Source: Hoylesella enoeca JCM 12259 | Lineage (GTDB): Bacteria > Bacteroidota > Bacteroidia > Bacteroidales > Bacteroidaceae | NCBI RefSeq assembly: GCF_000613405.1 | Contig: NZ_BAIX01000009.1 | Span: forward strand, 20,514 to 84,513 | Length of the DNA stretch: 64,000 bases | Direction of reading: 5' to 3' | In this document: positions 1-10,689 of the stretch, one piece after another | How the letters are laid out: each line of letters begins with the position of its first letter | Numbering within the stretch: the first letter of the stretch is position 1 | Translations under genes and position numbers: made by a program | The notes under the pieces: model-generated | Told to the model about the DNA's origin: nothing | What the model saw: only the letters and a program-made list of their open reading frames with translations | Database searches by the model: none

Positions 1-2768
1 GCCCTCTTGATAAACAGGCAATGGAGCCGAAGCCGACTTAAGTTGCTCTTCGTTCATCTTACGTAGATAATCTGAAATCTTCCGAATCTTATTGCGGTTA
101 TGGTTCATACCAACGGCTACTGTCCAGTAGAACTGTTTGCGTATGTTTTGCAAGGCTATCACGTTGACAGTTGCATCGAAACCGCGGTTCTGCAGCTCGC
201 CGGCATTGATATATTGCGACTCGAAACCGGTAGAGGGAGCTAAGTCGTAATTGGTAAGTAGCTGGCGACTGATATTGTTATAATAGTTAAACGAAAGATT
301 AATGCGATTCTTCCATATTCCGAAATCAACGCCAAAACTCATGTTATCGGTCTTGGTCCATTTGATATCAGGATTGTTGAGCCGCGACAACACTGCACCC
401 AAGGTAGAGAACGAAGCATAAGGGCGCATCGTTTGACTAAAAGTATAATACTCTATTGCATCAGCCGGACTCGAGTTTTGTGCTCCCGTAACACCATAGG
501 TAGCTCTGAAAACAAGGTTCGATACACGGCCGGCAAACCATTTCTCACGATAAGCATTCCAGCGTGCACCTACGCTCCAGAAAGGTGTCAAGCTGTGGTC
601 GGCATAGCGCGAGGTAATCTCGCTGCTAATATTTGCATCTATCGAATACTTGTTATCGTAGCTATAAGACAATTGCGTGATAATGCCCATCGAACGTGAA
701 ATCGACTCAGAACCGCTAGGATGGGTCGTCATCTTGTTTCCAAAGATAAAGTCGTCCATATGCGGATCGGGATAACCAACAGCCGATAGATTAACATAAT
801 TACTCTTATCCTCAGTCAGCGTCCAATTGCCAAACACGCTAAAAAGATGTTTCTTCTGCGCCATGTTCCAGTTCACCCCTAGGTTACTCGACCATGACGT
901 CATCTCTCCAGTATTTTTCGTATAACTACCACGCAAGGTTTTATCCAGTTCGGTTAAGAACGACGTATGATCAGCTGGCAAGAAATGTTCTGTCCGAGCC
1001 ATTCCGCGCATATAAGAGAGACTCTCCGTGATGCGTAAATTCTTCAACAATCGATACTCTAAGTTAAGGTTTGCCGTAATATTGGTGTTGCTGGTAAGAT
1101 CCTTTATTCCCACATTTGCATTATATAGAGGATTGGCAATGGGAACACTGCCTGAGCCTGTGTGATTGTCGAGTTGCCTGAGATATTCGCCATACTCGTT
1201 TGTGGGGCGATAATACGGATTAACCCGCGTATACTCCGAAAATGAGCCATAGGGTGAATTATGGCCACCACTTTCAGCAAGGTTCAGGCTAGCTCCTATC
1301 GTAAGAGATTCTTTACGATAGGTCATATTAAAGTTCAGGCTCTTCGTATTCTGTTCCGACCCTTTCATCACACCCGGATTAAATGCCGCATTAAGATCCA
1401 GACTATAGCGGAACGCCTCGGTTCCGCCCGCTGCCGACAGTGAGTGGCGATGTGCGACAGCCGTACGCAGTGGCTTACTAAGCCAATAGGTATCTACACC
1501 AGCCAGCACGTTACGTAACAACTGATTGTAGCGGTTCATGCTTTTCGCATTGGTGGGGTCGTATACGCCTGCATCCCACTCCATCTGCAATTTCTCTTTA
1601 GCATTCATTAGTTTGTAGTCGGTAAGATCGGGCGCTTGAATTGTGAGCCCGCCGTTGTAATTAACCGATAAGACACCATCGGGAGCCACCTTTGTTTCAA
1701 TAACCACCACACCGTTCGACGCCCGCGAGCCATAGATGGCTGTGGCAGCAGCATCCTTCAAAATGGTTACATTCTCGATGCGTTCGGGATCAAGTTGTAG
1801 GATGCGACTCATCGACACGATGAAGCCATCGAGTACAAATAGCGGTGTGTTGGGTCTGCTTGACACGTTATCTAACAGCAAGTCCATACTGTTGAGCGAA
1901 GCCGTAGATCCCAAATTCTGATCGCCACGAATCAAAAACTCGGGCTGTGCATTGGGATCAGATCCGCGTGTATTGCTCTCTAGAACTTTAAAACTGGGAT
2001 CGTAAAACTGCAAACTTTTTAGAATGTTGTTTGGGTTCAGTTTACGCAGTTCTTCGCCTTTTACTGATACATAGTTGCCAGTAAAACTCGATTTGCGTCG
2101 CTTACTGATACCTGTAACCACGACCTCGTCTACCATCTGTCCGTCTTCTTTGAGAGCGATTTTCATGTTCAGGTTATTGCGCGTAATTTGCAACGACTGT
2201 GGTTCGTAACCCATATACGACACTTTAATCGATGCTTTCTGCGGAACTTGCAGTGAGAATTTGCCATTTACATCGGTGATACTGCCCTGAATGCCACCTG
2301 TTTTTGTACCGTCGGTCACCATCACCGTAGCGCCCACCAGCACTTCGCGCGTTTTGGCATCTACCACCACTCCGCCGATGCGCAACATATCTTTGGTAGC
2401 CTCGGTCGTTCTCTCATAAGGTGAGATAACTACATGTCTACCCGCCTCGAAGCGTATTCGCACGTTTTGGTCACCAATAAGCTGACCCAACACTTTATCC
2501 AGCGCAATGTTTTTTACGTTGAGTGTCGTGGGGCGGTTGATACCTACGAGTGTCACTTCTTGAAGTTCGATCGTGGCCTGGGCTTGTTTTACCACTTTTT
2601 CTAGTACTGCGCCAAGCTGTTCGTTACTAACGTGCAACGTTATCGGCGTATTTTTCCAATCATCGAAGCTTGGTTTTGGGCTCGTGCACCTACGCCGGAT
2701 AATAGGGCGAGACATAACGCACAAAGCCAATAAGGAAAGGCTTTTGTGTTACTTGTTTGTTTTCTCAT
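1..2768 (-). pseudogene. SusC/RagA-family TonB-dependent receptor, partial at left edge, one frameshift
   Basis: Outer-membrane TonB-dependent transporter of the SusC type, expected to import an oligomeric nutrient with a SusD partner that would lie left of the window. Reading the minus strand by eye from ATG 2766-2768 gives a signal peptide ending in GARAQ. One base is then missing in an A-run (T-run 2674-2677 on the plus strand), and the frame continues to position 1. It holds an STN domain, a carboxypeptidase-regulatory-like beta domain (VVVDAKTREVLVGATV), a plug, and the SusC signature LKDAAATAIYGSRASNGVVV. The missing base is the only break seen in about 920 codons. It could be a sequencing error, a true frameshift, or slippage-based phase variation. 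The TlpA-like gene lies 81 bp upstream on the same strand, so the two are probably co-transcribed. Confidence 0.88.
2674..2677 (-). other. Frameshift site in the SusC-like gene
   Basis: Minus-strand reading is GCC CAA AAC C..., which runs into TAA about 13 codons later. With a fifth A the frame becomes A-Q-K-P-S-F-D-D-W and joins the STN domain. The break is just after the signal-peptidase site. Confidence 0.8.
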
Positions 2769-2849
2769 AGATTGTCGAAATGTAATTGATAAATTTAGGT
2801 TTTAAAAAGGAATAGGGCAAGGCGCACCCTGGATACGCCCACAGATGCT

Positions 2850-3839
2850 CTATTGCAACAGTTTGTTGAGAATGTCGATACGTGTTTTGTCGATATTGTA
2901 TTTAGCTTTATATTCGGCATAGAGCGGTAGCGCACGTTCTGTCTCTTTACCATTGCGAATAAAGTTTACCAACAACTGGTAGAGCGTGGCGTCTCTTAGT
3001 GTGCCGTCGTAATAAGCAGCCAGCTGTTTATACATCTCTTCCAACTGTTGCGGGATCGCATAGCTCTCACCTTTGGCTACAGCTTTTTTCTGATTTTCGT
3101 AAAAACAGTAACGCATTAAGAAGCTTACATACTCGGGGCAACTCAAAGCTCCCACGCCTTTGCGTAACTTTACACCGTTCATCAGTTGCCAATAGTCACC
3201 AATTCCTTGCTCAGTAATGGGCGTTTTACGCGTATCGGCGTACATCTGCGGATATTCCATATACGAAGTATAGGCCGCAGCTTCGGTCGCTGCAAGGATG
3301 TAATCGGCGGCTTCGGCCGACAGTTGTTTGCGATCTTTTTCCACCATAGTCTGCACTTTCGACAGCAGCGTGCGTGAGTCGGCGATGCGCTGTTGTGGCT
3401 TTACATCTACCACCACGCAAGCCAACAACTGACTCTTATATCGCATCTGCTGTCGCAACTCACCAATGTTGCGTAACAAACTATTGGCTGCCACAGCTTT
3501 CGCTGTACCACTAAAAACAACACTCGATAAACGCTTTTCGTCATACTTTACTACGGCATGCACACTATCGCCCGGCACGAGCAGCACGTTTACCTGTCCG
3601 TTGATAAGCATACACACCGGCGCTTTCGACTCGAATGTATACAGATGCTCGTCGCCGGGGTTAGTATGAAACTCAGCATTGAAGAACGGTGACTGTATGC
3701 AATCAAAATACACCATGTCGCGGCGATAGCCGTACACTTCGGCGCTTAATGTTGTTCTCGATTGAGCTTCGACAGTGAGAATACCACTCATCAAGAAGCC
3801 CAGTAATAGGCCACATTTTTTTGCAATCATAATCGGCAT
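2850..3839 (-). CDS. Secreted TlpA-like N-terminal-domain protein without a thioredoxin domain
   Basis: A 329-residue exported protein with a signal peptide (hydrophobic run about 10-22, then VEAQS). The first 110 residues look like the beta-rich N-terminal domain found in Bacteroidota TlpA/DUF4369 proteins (for example LINGQVNVLLVPGDSVHAVV). A helical part follows, and the protein stops at about residue 329 where family members continue into a thioredoxin fold. No CXXC motif is present. It is the first gene of a minus-strand unit ending in the SusC-like receptor, so it probably serves that transport locus. Its function is unknown and the family assignment is by pattern only. Confidence 0.6.
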   Translation of the reverse strand: MPIMIAKKCGLLLGFLMSGILTVEAQSRTTLSAEVYGYRRDMVYFDCIQSPFFNAEFHTNPGDEHLYTFESKAPVCMLINGQVNVLLVPGDSVHAVVKYDEKRLSSVVFSGTAKAVAANSLLRNIGELRQQMRYKSQLLACVVVDVKPQQRIADSRTLLSKVQTMVEKDRKQLSAEAADYILAATEAAAYTSYMEYPQMYADTRKTPITEQGIGDYWQLMNGVKLRKGVGALSCPEYVSFLMRYCFYENQKKAVAKGESYAIPQQLEEMYKQLAAYYDGTLRDATLYQLLVNFIRNGKETERALPLYAEYKAKYNIDKTRIDILNKLLQ

Positions 3840-3935
3840 TTAAGGGTTGTCAAATATTACTTACAGATAATGTTAGGTTTATAGTATCTTTATAACGTTA
3901 GTGGTTTAGGCGAGGTTACTCTCTTTATTTGGCAC

Positions 3936-3943
3936 CAAAGTTA
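3936..3943 (-). promoter_or_regulatory. Bacteroidota -7 promoter element for the TlpA-like/SusC unit
   Basis: Minus-strand TAACTTTG matches TAnnTTTG and lies about 97 bp upstream of the start at 3839. No clear -33 TTTG was seen. Confidence 0.5.
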
Positions 3944-4110
3944 CGTCTTTTATCAGTCACCCCCTACTTTTTATTTGTTAAAAAACACCAATGAGGATGA
4001 GAAATTTCATGCAGAGCAAAAGATTACAACAGAATGACAGATTCCAATTTACTATACGTTCGGTGAATCTAATATAATTATGGTATAGCGATTAAGCATG
4101 AAACACACGC

Positions 4111-4171
4111 TCATCAAGCGTTAATCGCAGGCAAATTAACGGTTACTTGCGTTGCGTTTAACGGTAAATGG
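4111..4171. repeat. 22-bp dyad array A (3 centres)
   Basis: Three degenerate TAACNGTTA dyads centred at 4119, 4141 and 4163, exactly 22 bp apart. They lie in the 565-bp gap (3840-4404) between two divergent transport units. The rest of the gap is AT-rich and holds only the two promoters. Confidence 0.85.
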
Positions 4172-4315
4172 TGTGGCACATTATATTAAATTGAGCAGAA
4201 AGGAGAGGAAAATATGACCGTGTGAATTAAGGGTTGGCATGATCTAAAAATATAAAAAATGTGGAGTTTATGTACAAAATAATGATAGGAGAAGATTGTT
4301 CTTAATTTTTATTTG

Positions 4316-4323
4316 TATATTTG
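4316..4323 (+). promoter_or_regulatory. Bacteroidota -7 promoter element for the susCD locus
   Basis: TATATTTG matches TAnnTTTG and lies about 90-110 bp upstream of the candidate SusC starts. The -33 element is weak (ATTG at 4295-4298, 17-bp spacing). Confidence 0.55.
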
Positions 4324-4404
4324 CGACTAACTTCGATCACAAATCTCTAAAAGGTTTTGAGGTAAATTCAAAGAGAAAATGTATCGAAACCTCATTCCAA
4401 CATC

Positions 4405-7400
4405 GTGAAAACGAAAAATAACTTAATGGTATCAAATATGAGAAACTTCATGAGTAACACCATGATCTGGCATCGACTGCCATTCAAATTCTTGGGACTT
4501 GTCCTTTGTTGGGCTTTCGCTTTCCAACAGAATGTAGGCGCACAGACGACGAACAAGACCGTATCGCTTTCTTTCAAAGACAAAACCGTGACCGAAATCT
4601 TGGATGTTATTGCGCGCCAAGATGGGTACACCGTGAACTATTCGGATGAAGTGAAGACTTATCCCACGACGCTCACGGTTTCGTTTGACAATGTTACAGT
4701 GCTTCAAGCCACCCAACAGTTGCTTTCGCACACGCCGTTTACTTACAGTGTGAGCGGTAAGGAAATCAAAGTTTTCAAGTTGGATAACCGACAGTTGGGC
4801 AACTATCAGGTTACCGGCGTTGTGAAAGAACGCAACGGAACGACGATTCCTTTTGCCACAATTCAGATTAAAGGCACTAAGACGGGTATCACGACGGATG
4901 CCGAAGGGCGATTTACGCTGAAGACGGACAAACGCAACGGCGAGCTCACGGTATCTTGCATAGGTTTCGCAACGAAGTCGGTGGCTTTCAATGCGGATAA
5001 ATCTTTGAACATCGTTTTGACAGAAACAGCCCATACTTTGGGTGAAGTCTCAGTGATTGCTTATGGTAAACGTAATACAAGAGAACTTGTCGGAGCTATC
5101 TCTTCGGTAAAATCCGACCAACTGCAAAAGATGCCTAACTCGAGCATCGAGACTTTGTTGCAAAGCCGAATGGCCGGTGTGGAGATTACCAACCTATCGG
5201 GAACACCGGGCGGAGGCGGTTCGCAAATCACCATTCGCGGTTATAACTCACTCAACCAGCAAGGAGTAAACGACGGTTCGCCGCTGTTCGTAGTCGACGG
5301 AGTGCCTGTCGTCTCCACCACCTCTACCCGAACGGGCGGTATCAACACGCTGGCAGGTCTCGATCCGTCGACCATTGAGTCGGTGGAAGTGCTTAAAGAT
5401 GCCGCTTCGGCATCGCTTTACGGCTCGCGGGCATCTAATGGTGTGATTCTGATTACAACCAAAAAGGGACACAATGGTAAGTCGAAGTTAAGCATAGATG
5501 TATCTCAAACGCTGTCGTGGTTGCCTGCTACGCCTCTCCAAATATCAGGAAAGGGCGAGCGAGACTTTGCTTCTCTCTTAGCTAAACACCAACGAATAGG
5601 CCATTATGATTGGGCAACTAACCGACTGGTAATACCCAGGAATCACAATGATACGTGGGGATGGGACTCTAACTATGATGGAGCCTATGATTATTTTTGG
5701 CGTAACGGTAAGGTGCTTGATAACAATTCGGGTCTTCCCGGCGTTGTGCAGGACTCCCTGAATACCTTTTATAACAATCGCACTAACTGGTGGAAGTATG
5801 CTTTCCGAGTAGGACGCATCACGAAAGCAGATGCCCAACTGTCGGGCGGAACCGACAATGTGCGTTATCTGGTCAATGCAGGTGTGTACGATGAAAAGGG
5901 TATTATGATCAGCTCCAGCTTCCGTCGGCTCAGTCTTTTATCTAATCTTGACGTGCGACTCTCGCCTTCGCTCGATATGTTCGTGCGTTTGAACATGGCC
6001 TATACCAATAAAAATGCAGGGGCGGATCAAGGTAAAATCCAAGGATTGACATTCGACCCGAAGAGTACTTCGACGCTGTTGCCGGGCCGAGGATCCATTG
6101 CCGAGCAAGAGGCTTTACGCAGATTGCGCGACGTTCATCGTGATAATTCTAACTATAACATACGTGTCAATCTCGGACTGAACTATCAGATTCTGAAAGG
6201 TTTGAAGTTTTCCTCCACGGTTGCATTGGATCATTATTTCACGCGTTCATACACTTTCACGCCCAATTATCTCACACAGAATCGGCTCTCGGAGATTAAT
6301 GCCTCTAATGTTGCTATGACAATGCTGCAAGCCGAGAATCTTCTTACATACAAATTCGACATCAACGGACAGCACAACTTTGAAGCAATGACCGGTATTA
6401 CCTATAATCACGACCTGCTTCAAACAATGTCCGGATCTGCAAAAGGTGGCCCTACAAATCGCATCCGCTATGCAGGCGAAGGATGGCCGCAGCTTTGGAA
6501 AAATCCGTCGGGTACGATAGAAGCCTTACAATCGCTGCTGACCAATAAGGAAGAGCAAGCTATGATGAGTTATTTAGGCCGTTTGGCATATAATTATAAG
6601 AAGCGTTATCTGGGCGAGTTCTCTGTTCGTTCAGACGGTTCTTCTGTCTTCGGAAGCGACGTTCGATGGGGGACCTTTCCCTCGGTAGGTCTCGGTTGGG
6701 CATTCAGTGAGGAACCGTTTATGAAGAATCTATGGTGGTTGAGCTTTGGAAAGCTGCGTGCTTCGTGGGGTAAATCAGGTCAGAAGTTTCAAGAAGCATA
6801 CTTAGCCTTAGGCGTAATGTCGGAAGCTAACACTTTCTTAGGCAGTTTAGGACTCATCCCTTCGTTTATGGCGAACAATAAACTAACGTGGGAAAAGAGT
6901 GACCAATACGACATCGGACTCGATCTTCAGCTATTAGACTATCGGCTGAAAGTAAAACTTGACTATTATTATAAATATTCTTACGCGCTTCTGATGCAGA
7001 CCCCGCTGCCCGGAAACTTCTTCCTTACTGATAAGGTTTGGAATAATTCGTCGGCTCTTTCCAACGAAGGTATCGAGTTAGAGGTGCAGGGCGACATCAT
7101 TCGTAACGACAAACTGAGGTGGACGTTGGGCTTCAATATCTCCCACAACCGCAATATGTTCCGCAAATCTTACGGTAATGAAGATCTGCCAGATAAGGTT
7201 TTAGGGCGTTCGATATACGGAATCTATACCTATAAAGATGAAGGCATCGTGCAGAATGAGTCCGAGATACCTTATTATTATAATATGCAGGGCAAGCGGA
7301 CACCGCTTTATTTCGGTTCGGAGAACTATCCATTACGCGTGGGCGGGCGCCGAATCAAGGACCAGAATATGGATGGAAAGATCGATTCTGAGGACAGATA

Positions 7401-7926
7401 CTATGCGGGAAGCACGCTTCCGATGGCTTACGGAGGTATTTTCAGCTCATTGCAATGGAACGGTTTCACTGTAGATGCACTCTTCGGATTCACCTTGAAA
7501 CGCAAAGTAATGAATATGGTAAAGAACTCTGCCTTCTCGTTTACAAAGGAATTCGGTGTTATGATGAATGATTATCGAAAGAAAAAGTTCTGGACTCGTC
7601 CGGGCGATAAGGCAGACTATCCTTCTTTGGAATTTGCAGATCAAGGTTATATCGGGCAGTTTGACGGCGATATCGACAGTAATATCGAGACCATCAGCTT
7701 CTTACGCCTCAAACAGTTGACTGTCGGATACACCTTGCCTAAGCAGTGGCTGAAGTCTTTCTTTATCAAAGACATCAACATATATTTGTCCGGTGAGAAT
7801 CTGTTCTTACTCTCCAACTACTCCGGAGTAGACCCGGAGGTCATCAATCCATATACTGGAAAGGACCTCGGCGACCAGTATCCGCTTAATCGTAAGATAA
7901 CATTCGGTGTCAATTTTAAATTCTAA
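4405..7926 (+). CDS. SusC/RagA-family TonB-dependent outer-membrane receptor
   Basis: TonB-dependent importer of 1173 residues if read from GTG 4405. In-frame ATGs at 4426, 4438 and 4450 are alternatives; 4426 or 4438 is more likely the start, because each leaves a basic stretch ahead of the hydrophobic segment that ends in NVGAQ. Order of domains: signal peptide, STN domain (about 50-120), carboxypeptidase-regulatory-like beta sandwich (VTGVVKERNGTTIPFATIQI), plug with LKDAASASLYGSRASNGVIL, then a C-terminal barrel ending in FKF. It heads a plus-strand operon with SusD 5 bp downstream. STN domains often signal to FecR anti-sigma factors, but no FecR gene is adjacent. The substrate is not set by sequence; linked protease genes point to peptides. 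Confidence 0.96.
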   Translation: MKTKNNLMVSNMRNFMSNTMIWHRLPFKFLGLVLCWAFAFQQNVGAQTTNKTVSLSFKDKTVTEILDVIARQDGYTVNYSDEVKTYPTTLTVSFDNVTVLQATQQLLSHTPFTYSVSGKEIKVFKLDNRQLGNYQVTGVVKERNGTTIPFATIQIKGTKTGITTDAEGRFTLKTDKRNGELTVSCIGFATKSVAFNADKSLNIVLTETAHTLGEVSVIAYGKRNTRELVGAISSVKSDQLQKMPNSSIETLLQSRMAGVEITNLSGTPGGGGSQITIRGYNSLNQQGVNDGSPLFVVDGVPVVSTTSTRTGGINTLAGLDPSTIESVEVLKDAASASLYGSRASNGVILITTKKGHNGKSKLSIDVSQTLSWLPATPLQISGKGERDFASLLAKHQRIGHYDWATNRLVIPRNHNDTWGWDSNYDGAYDYFWRNGKVLDNNSGLPGVVQDSLNTFYNNRTNWWKYAFRVGRITKADAQLSGGTDNVRYLVNAGVYDEKGIMISSSFRRLSLLSNLDVRLSPSLDMFVRLNMAYTNKNAGADQGKIQGLTFDPKSTSTLLPGRGSIAEQEALRRLRDVHRDNSNYNIRVNLGLNYQILKGLKFSSTVALDHYFTRSYTFTPNYLTQNRLSEINASNVAMTMLQAENLLTYKFDINGQHNFEAMTGITYNHDLLQTMSGSAKGGPTNRIRYAGEGWPQLWKNPSGTIEALQSLLTNKEEQAMMSYLGRLAYNYKKRYLGEFSVRSDGSSVFGSDVRWGTFPSVGLGWAFSEEPFMKNLWWLSFGKLRASWGKSGQKFQEAYLALGVMSEANTFLGSLGLIPSFMANNKLTWEKSDQYDIGLDLQLLDYRLKVKLDYYYKYSYALLMQTPLPGNFFLTDKVWNNSSALSNEGIELEVQGDIIRNDKLRWTLGFNISHNRNMFRKSYGNEDLPDKVLGRSIYGIYTYKDEGIVQNESEIPYYYNMQGKRTPLYFGSENYPLRVGGRRIKDQNMDGKIDSEDRYYAGSTLPMAYGGIFSSLQWNGFTVDALFGFTLKRKVMNMVKNSAFSFTKEFGVMMNDYRKKKFWTRPGDKADYPSLEFADQGYIGQFDGDIDSNIETISFLRLKQLTVGYTLPKQWLKSFFIKDINIYLSGENLFLLSNYSGVDPEVINPYTGKDLGDQYPLNRKITFGVNFKF

Positions 7927-7931
7927 GACAA

Positions 7932-9473
7932 ATGAAACAGTATTTGATTGCCTGCGCCTTGTGCATCGCTTGCACATCGTGCAACCTCGATATAGAACCC
8001 GAGAACGGATTGACTTACACCAATTCGTTCAATACCGAGACAGAACTGAACGCCACAACGTCGTCCATTCAGTTCTTTATCAACTCAGCAGTACCTGAAA
8101 ATCAAGTCTTTATTACTGTCGGGGCAAAAGCAGATGAACTTAAAGATGGCGAACAAGTAAGGCAATGGAATCCGAAGTCTGTCATCGATGTACAAGACTG
8201 GAAAGGACTTTATGACTTGGTATTTGAATGCAATCTCTTGCTTGATAATATCCATCGGACGGCAGGACTTACTGAGGAGCGTCGCAACTTTCACGTAGGA
8301 CAAGCCGAATTCGGCCTTGGATTGGCTTATTTAGTGCTTGTTCAGCGTTACGGAGATGTGCCTATCCCCATCGATTCAAAAACAATCGCAGTTTATGGAA
8401 CATCTCCCCAGATGCAAGTCATCAACACAGCCATCGAGCATGCACAGAAAGCGTTTGACATTCTGCCCATTTACGGTCAGTTGAAAGATATCAACGGTAG
8501 TGTTGTTGTTAATAAGCAATATGCTTCGAAAGGCGCTTGTGCTGCGCTGTTGGCCCATCTTTATGCGTGGAAAGGCAGTGTGATAGACCTCTATAAACTG
8601 AAAGGTGATGCACAAGAAGCCTATCGCAAGTCGGTGGAATATGCCTCGATGCTCATCAATGGGCAAGTGGGACCCTATCAGTTGTGCGCCAATCCCGAGG
8701 AGTTGTGTACATATTTGTCCGATCCCTCACGTGTAAACCCCGAAGCAATCTTCACAATCGTCTATGACATCAACCGTTCTACTTATGCCGTTACGCCTAA
8801 TCACACGGCCTCGCAATATGTTAGCTGGCCAGTGAAAGAAACCTCTCTGCTCGGCGATATCGTGTCGGAAACTGATCTTCGGATATACAAGAGCACTGTG
8901 AAAGCGATGTATTCGCCTGACGACTTACGTTTGCAAGCTTTCTTTTATAAGATAGACAGCCTGCATGTCGTGGATGGTAACGATTACGCTTTGCTCTATA
9001 AATTCCGTAAAAGCGTATATGATGCCGACCAATATGCGCCCAGCGGTAAGAGTTTTCGCAGTTTAAATGCCGACTATGTGTACTGGCGCTTGGCCGATAT
9101 TTACCTGCTTCGCGCCGAGTGTAACGCGAAGTTGGGCAACCAGGCCCCGGCAATCGAGGATTTGAATAAGATTCGGGCGCGTTCCAACTCACCGTTATTC
9201 GGAGCCTCGGAAGATGTTAACGGGCTTGCAAAAGCGATCTTTTTGGAACGCGAAAAAGAGTTAATCGGAGAGTCGGATACACGTTACTTCGATATCATCC
9301 GCAACAACTACGTGAACACCGAACTGCAAGGCAAATTCCGAATGCTCACTCGCCAGGATATCATCAACGGTGCCTTGGTGCTCCCTGTGCCGCAAAGCGC
9401 AATGAAAGATAAAGATGGTAAGGTGATCAATACCGTCATTCGGCAGAAGGCTTATTGGTTGCCATTTATGTAA
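7932..9473 (+). CDS. SusD/RagB-family surface lipoprotein
   Basis: Substrate-binding lid of the SusC channel, 513 residues. The signal peptide ends in a lipobox (IACTSC, lipidated Cys at about 17). The body is helical with TPR-like segments, including LADIYLLRAECNAKLGN and the C-terminal SusD-type region FLEREKELIGESDTRYFDIIRNN. It starts 5 bp after the SusC stop and is followed by two more lipoprotein genes. Together with the upstream gene it should form the outer-membrane SusCD uptake complex. Confidence 0.96.
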   Translation: MKQYLIACALCIACTSCNLDIEPENGLTYTNSFNTETELNATTSSIQFFINSAVPENQVFITVGAKADELKDGEQVRQWNPKSVIDVQDWKGLYDLVFECNLLLDNIHRTAGLTEERRNFHVGQAEFGLGLAYLVLVQRYGDVPIPIDSKTIAVYGTSPQMQVINTAIEHAQKAFDILPIYGQLKDINGSVVVNKQYASKGACAALLAHLYAWKGSVIDLYKLKGDAQEAYRKSVEYASMLINGQVGPYQLCANPEELCTYLSDPSRVNPEAIFTIVYDINRSTYAVTPNHTASQYVSWPVKETSLLGDIVSETDLRIYKSTVKAMYSPDDLRLQAFFYKIDSLHVVDGNDYALLYKFRKSVYDADQYAPSGKSFRSLNADYVYWRLADIYLLRAECNAKLGNQAPAIEDLNKIRARSNSPLFGASEDVNGLAKAIFLEREKELIGESDTRYFDIIRNNYVNTELQGKFRMLTRQDIINGALVLPVPQSAMKDKDGKVINTVIRQKAYWLPFM

Positions 9474-9522
9474 ACAAGTTGTCACCAGAATTTGAATCAT
9501 AAAATATCAAACAGACAAGAAT

Positions 9523-10152
9523 ATGAAAAAGGCTATATATATAATAGGTGTAGTGCTGCTCATGATGACCAGTATCGGTTGCACCGACTACAATTTGGTG
9601 GACACCGGTGAAGCAAACGGCAATCATCAAACCACGATGTGGGAGTATTTTAAGGGCGATTCGTATAACTGGGATTCGCTCAGAGTGATGGCAGAATATG
9701 CCGATCTGAAGACGATTTTCGACGGCACGAGTAAGTATGGTACTCAAATCACATTTTTCGGAATCACCAATCACAGCATCCGTCGTTATCTGTTGCAGAA
9801 TGATCTGAGCCGTGTGACGGACATTCCGAAAGAAGATTGTCGGCGAATGATCCTCGATTGCGTACTCAATCAGCGTATTATGCTTGACGAGTTTACACCG
9901 GGGCGCCCCTCGGGCAATCCCGATCGAGTTATCGGTACGGGTGGAAAGACTTATGAAATGTTGTCGGGCAAGAAGTTGTGGATCTATTCTTTCCGCACAT
10001 CTTACAACGGAGTGCCCGAAGCCGGACCGTTGAATATCTTCTTGGTATCGCCCGACAGTCAGAAGTCTACACGTGTGGCGTCGTCCAATATACAGACACT
10101 CACGGGCGTTGTACATTCATTAGATTATAGTTTTACACTTAACGATTTTTAG
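9523..10152 (+). CDS. Fasciclin (FAS1)-like domain lipoprotein
   Basis: A 209-residue lipoprotein with lipobox MTSIGC (Cys about 20). The rest fits one FAS1 fold: an early ITFFGITNHSIRRYL segment resembles the FAS1 H1 box, and the C-terminal VASSNIQTLTGVVHSLDY resembles the H2 box (usually ...NGVVHVID). FAS1 proteins are common accessory lipoproteins in SusCD loci and may help bind a surface ligand. The gene is 49 bp after susD and 1 bp before the next lipoprotein gene. Confidence 0.75.
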   Translation: MKKAIYIIGVVLLMMTSIGCTDYNLVDTGEANGNHQTTMWEYFKGDSYNWDSLRVMAEYADLKTIFDGTSKYGTQITFFGITNHSIRRYLLQNDLSRVTDIPKEDCRRMILDCVLNQRIMLDEFTPGRPSGNPDRVIGTGGKTYEMLSGKKLWIYSFRTSYNGVPEAGPLNIFLVSPDSQKSTRVASSNIQTLTGVVHSLDYSFTLNDF

Positions 10153-10153
10153 A

Positions 10154-10624
10154 ATGAAGAATAAACGAATTGGCAGCATTGGCATTTTGGCACTGTTATG
10201 TGTGCTTTTTGCACTTTCATCGTGTGATCGAATGAAGGTGGGATACCTCAACACGACGAATGCGTCATACAATCCTGATACCGTTTTTGCTTTTCGCAAT
10301 ATTGATCCGACAAGCGAACGGGCCGTGAATAATGCCCCTTGGACTTCTGTCCGTATACAAGGCGTAGCCGGAACGGTGCCTATCAATTACGAATATGTGA
10401 GTGTAAAAACCGCCAAAGGCGGTGATGCACAACGCTTCAACGAGCAAGTGAAAAAAGGAAACGTATTGATTCAAGGCGGGATTATTCAACTTTTCCAAGC
10501 CGGAGTCAAAGAGATTCCCAACGGCGAGTATACACTTACCATCCGCGTTTACAACGAAGATCATTCTGCATTATTGAAAGACATCTTCACTTTTGTTGTG
10601 AGTGACGATGATCCTAACATGTAA
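10154..10624 (+). CDS. Small locus-specific surface lipoprotein, function unknown
   Basis: A 156-residue protein with a signal peptide and lipobox ALSSC (Cys about 24). The remainder looks beta-rich (VRIQGVAGTVPINYEYVSVKT, GEYTLTIRVYNED), like a small immunoglobulin-type domain. I do not recognise the family. Its place between the FAS1 lipoprotein (1-bp gap) and the thioredoxin/TPR gene suggests an accessory subunit of the SusCD complex at the cell surface. Confidence 0.75.
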   Translation: MKNKRIGSIGILALLCVLFALSSCDRMKVGYLNTTNASYNPDTVFAFRNIDPTSERAVNNAPWTSVRIQGVAGTVPINYEYVSVKTAKGGDAQRFNEQVKKGNVLIQGGIIQLFQAGVKEIPNGEYTLTIRVYNEDHSALLKDIFTFVVSDDDPNM

Positions 10625-10689
10625 ACAAAGAGGAGGAGAGGGTAGGAGCCCGTCTCACCTCTCATAAAACGAATACAAAAAACATATTA

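Noticed and set aside
9466..10116. 216-codon minus-strand frame
   Set aside because: Antisense to the FAS1 lipoprotein gene, without signal peptide, motif or promoter.
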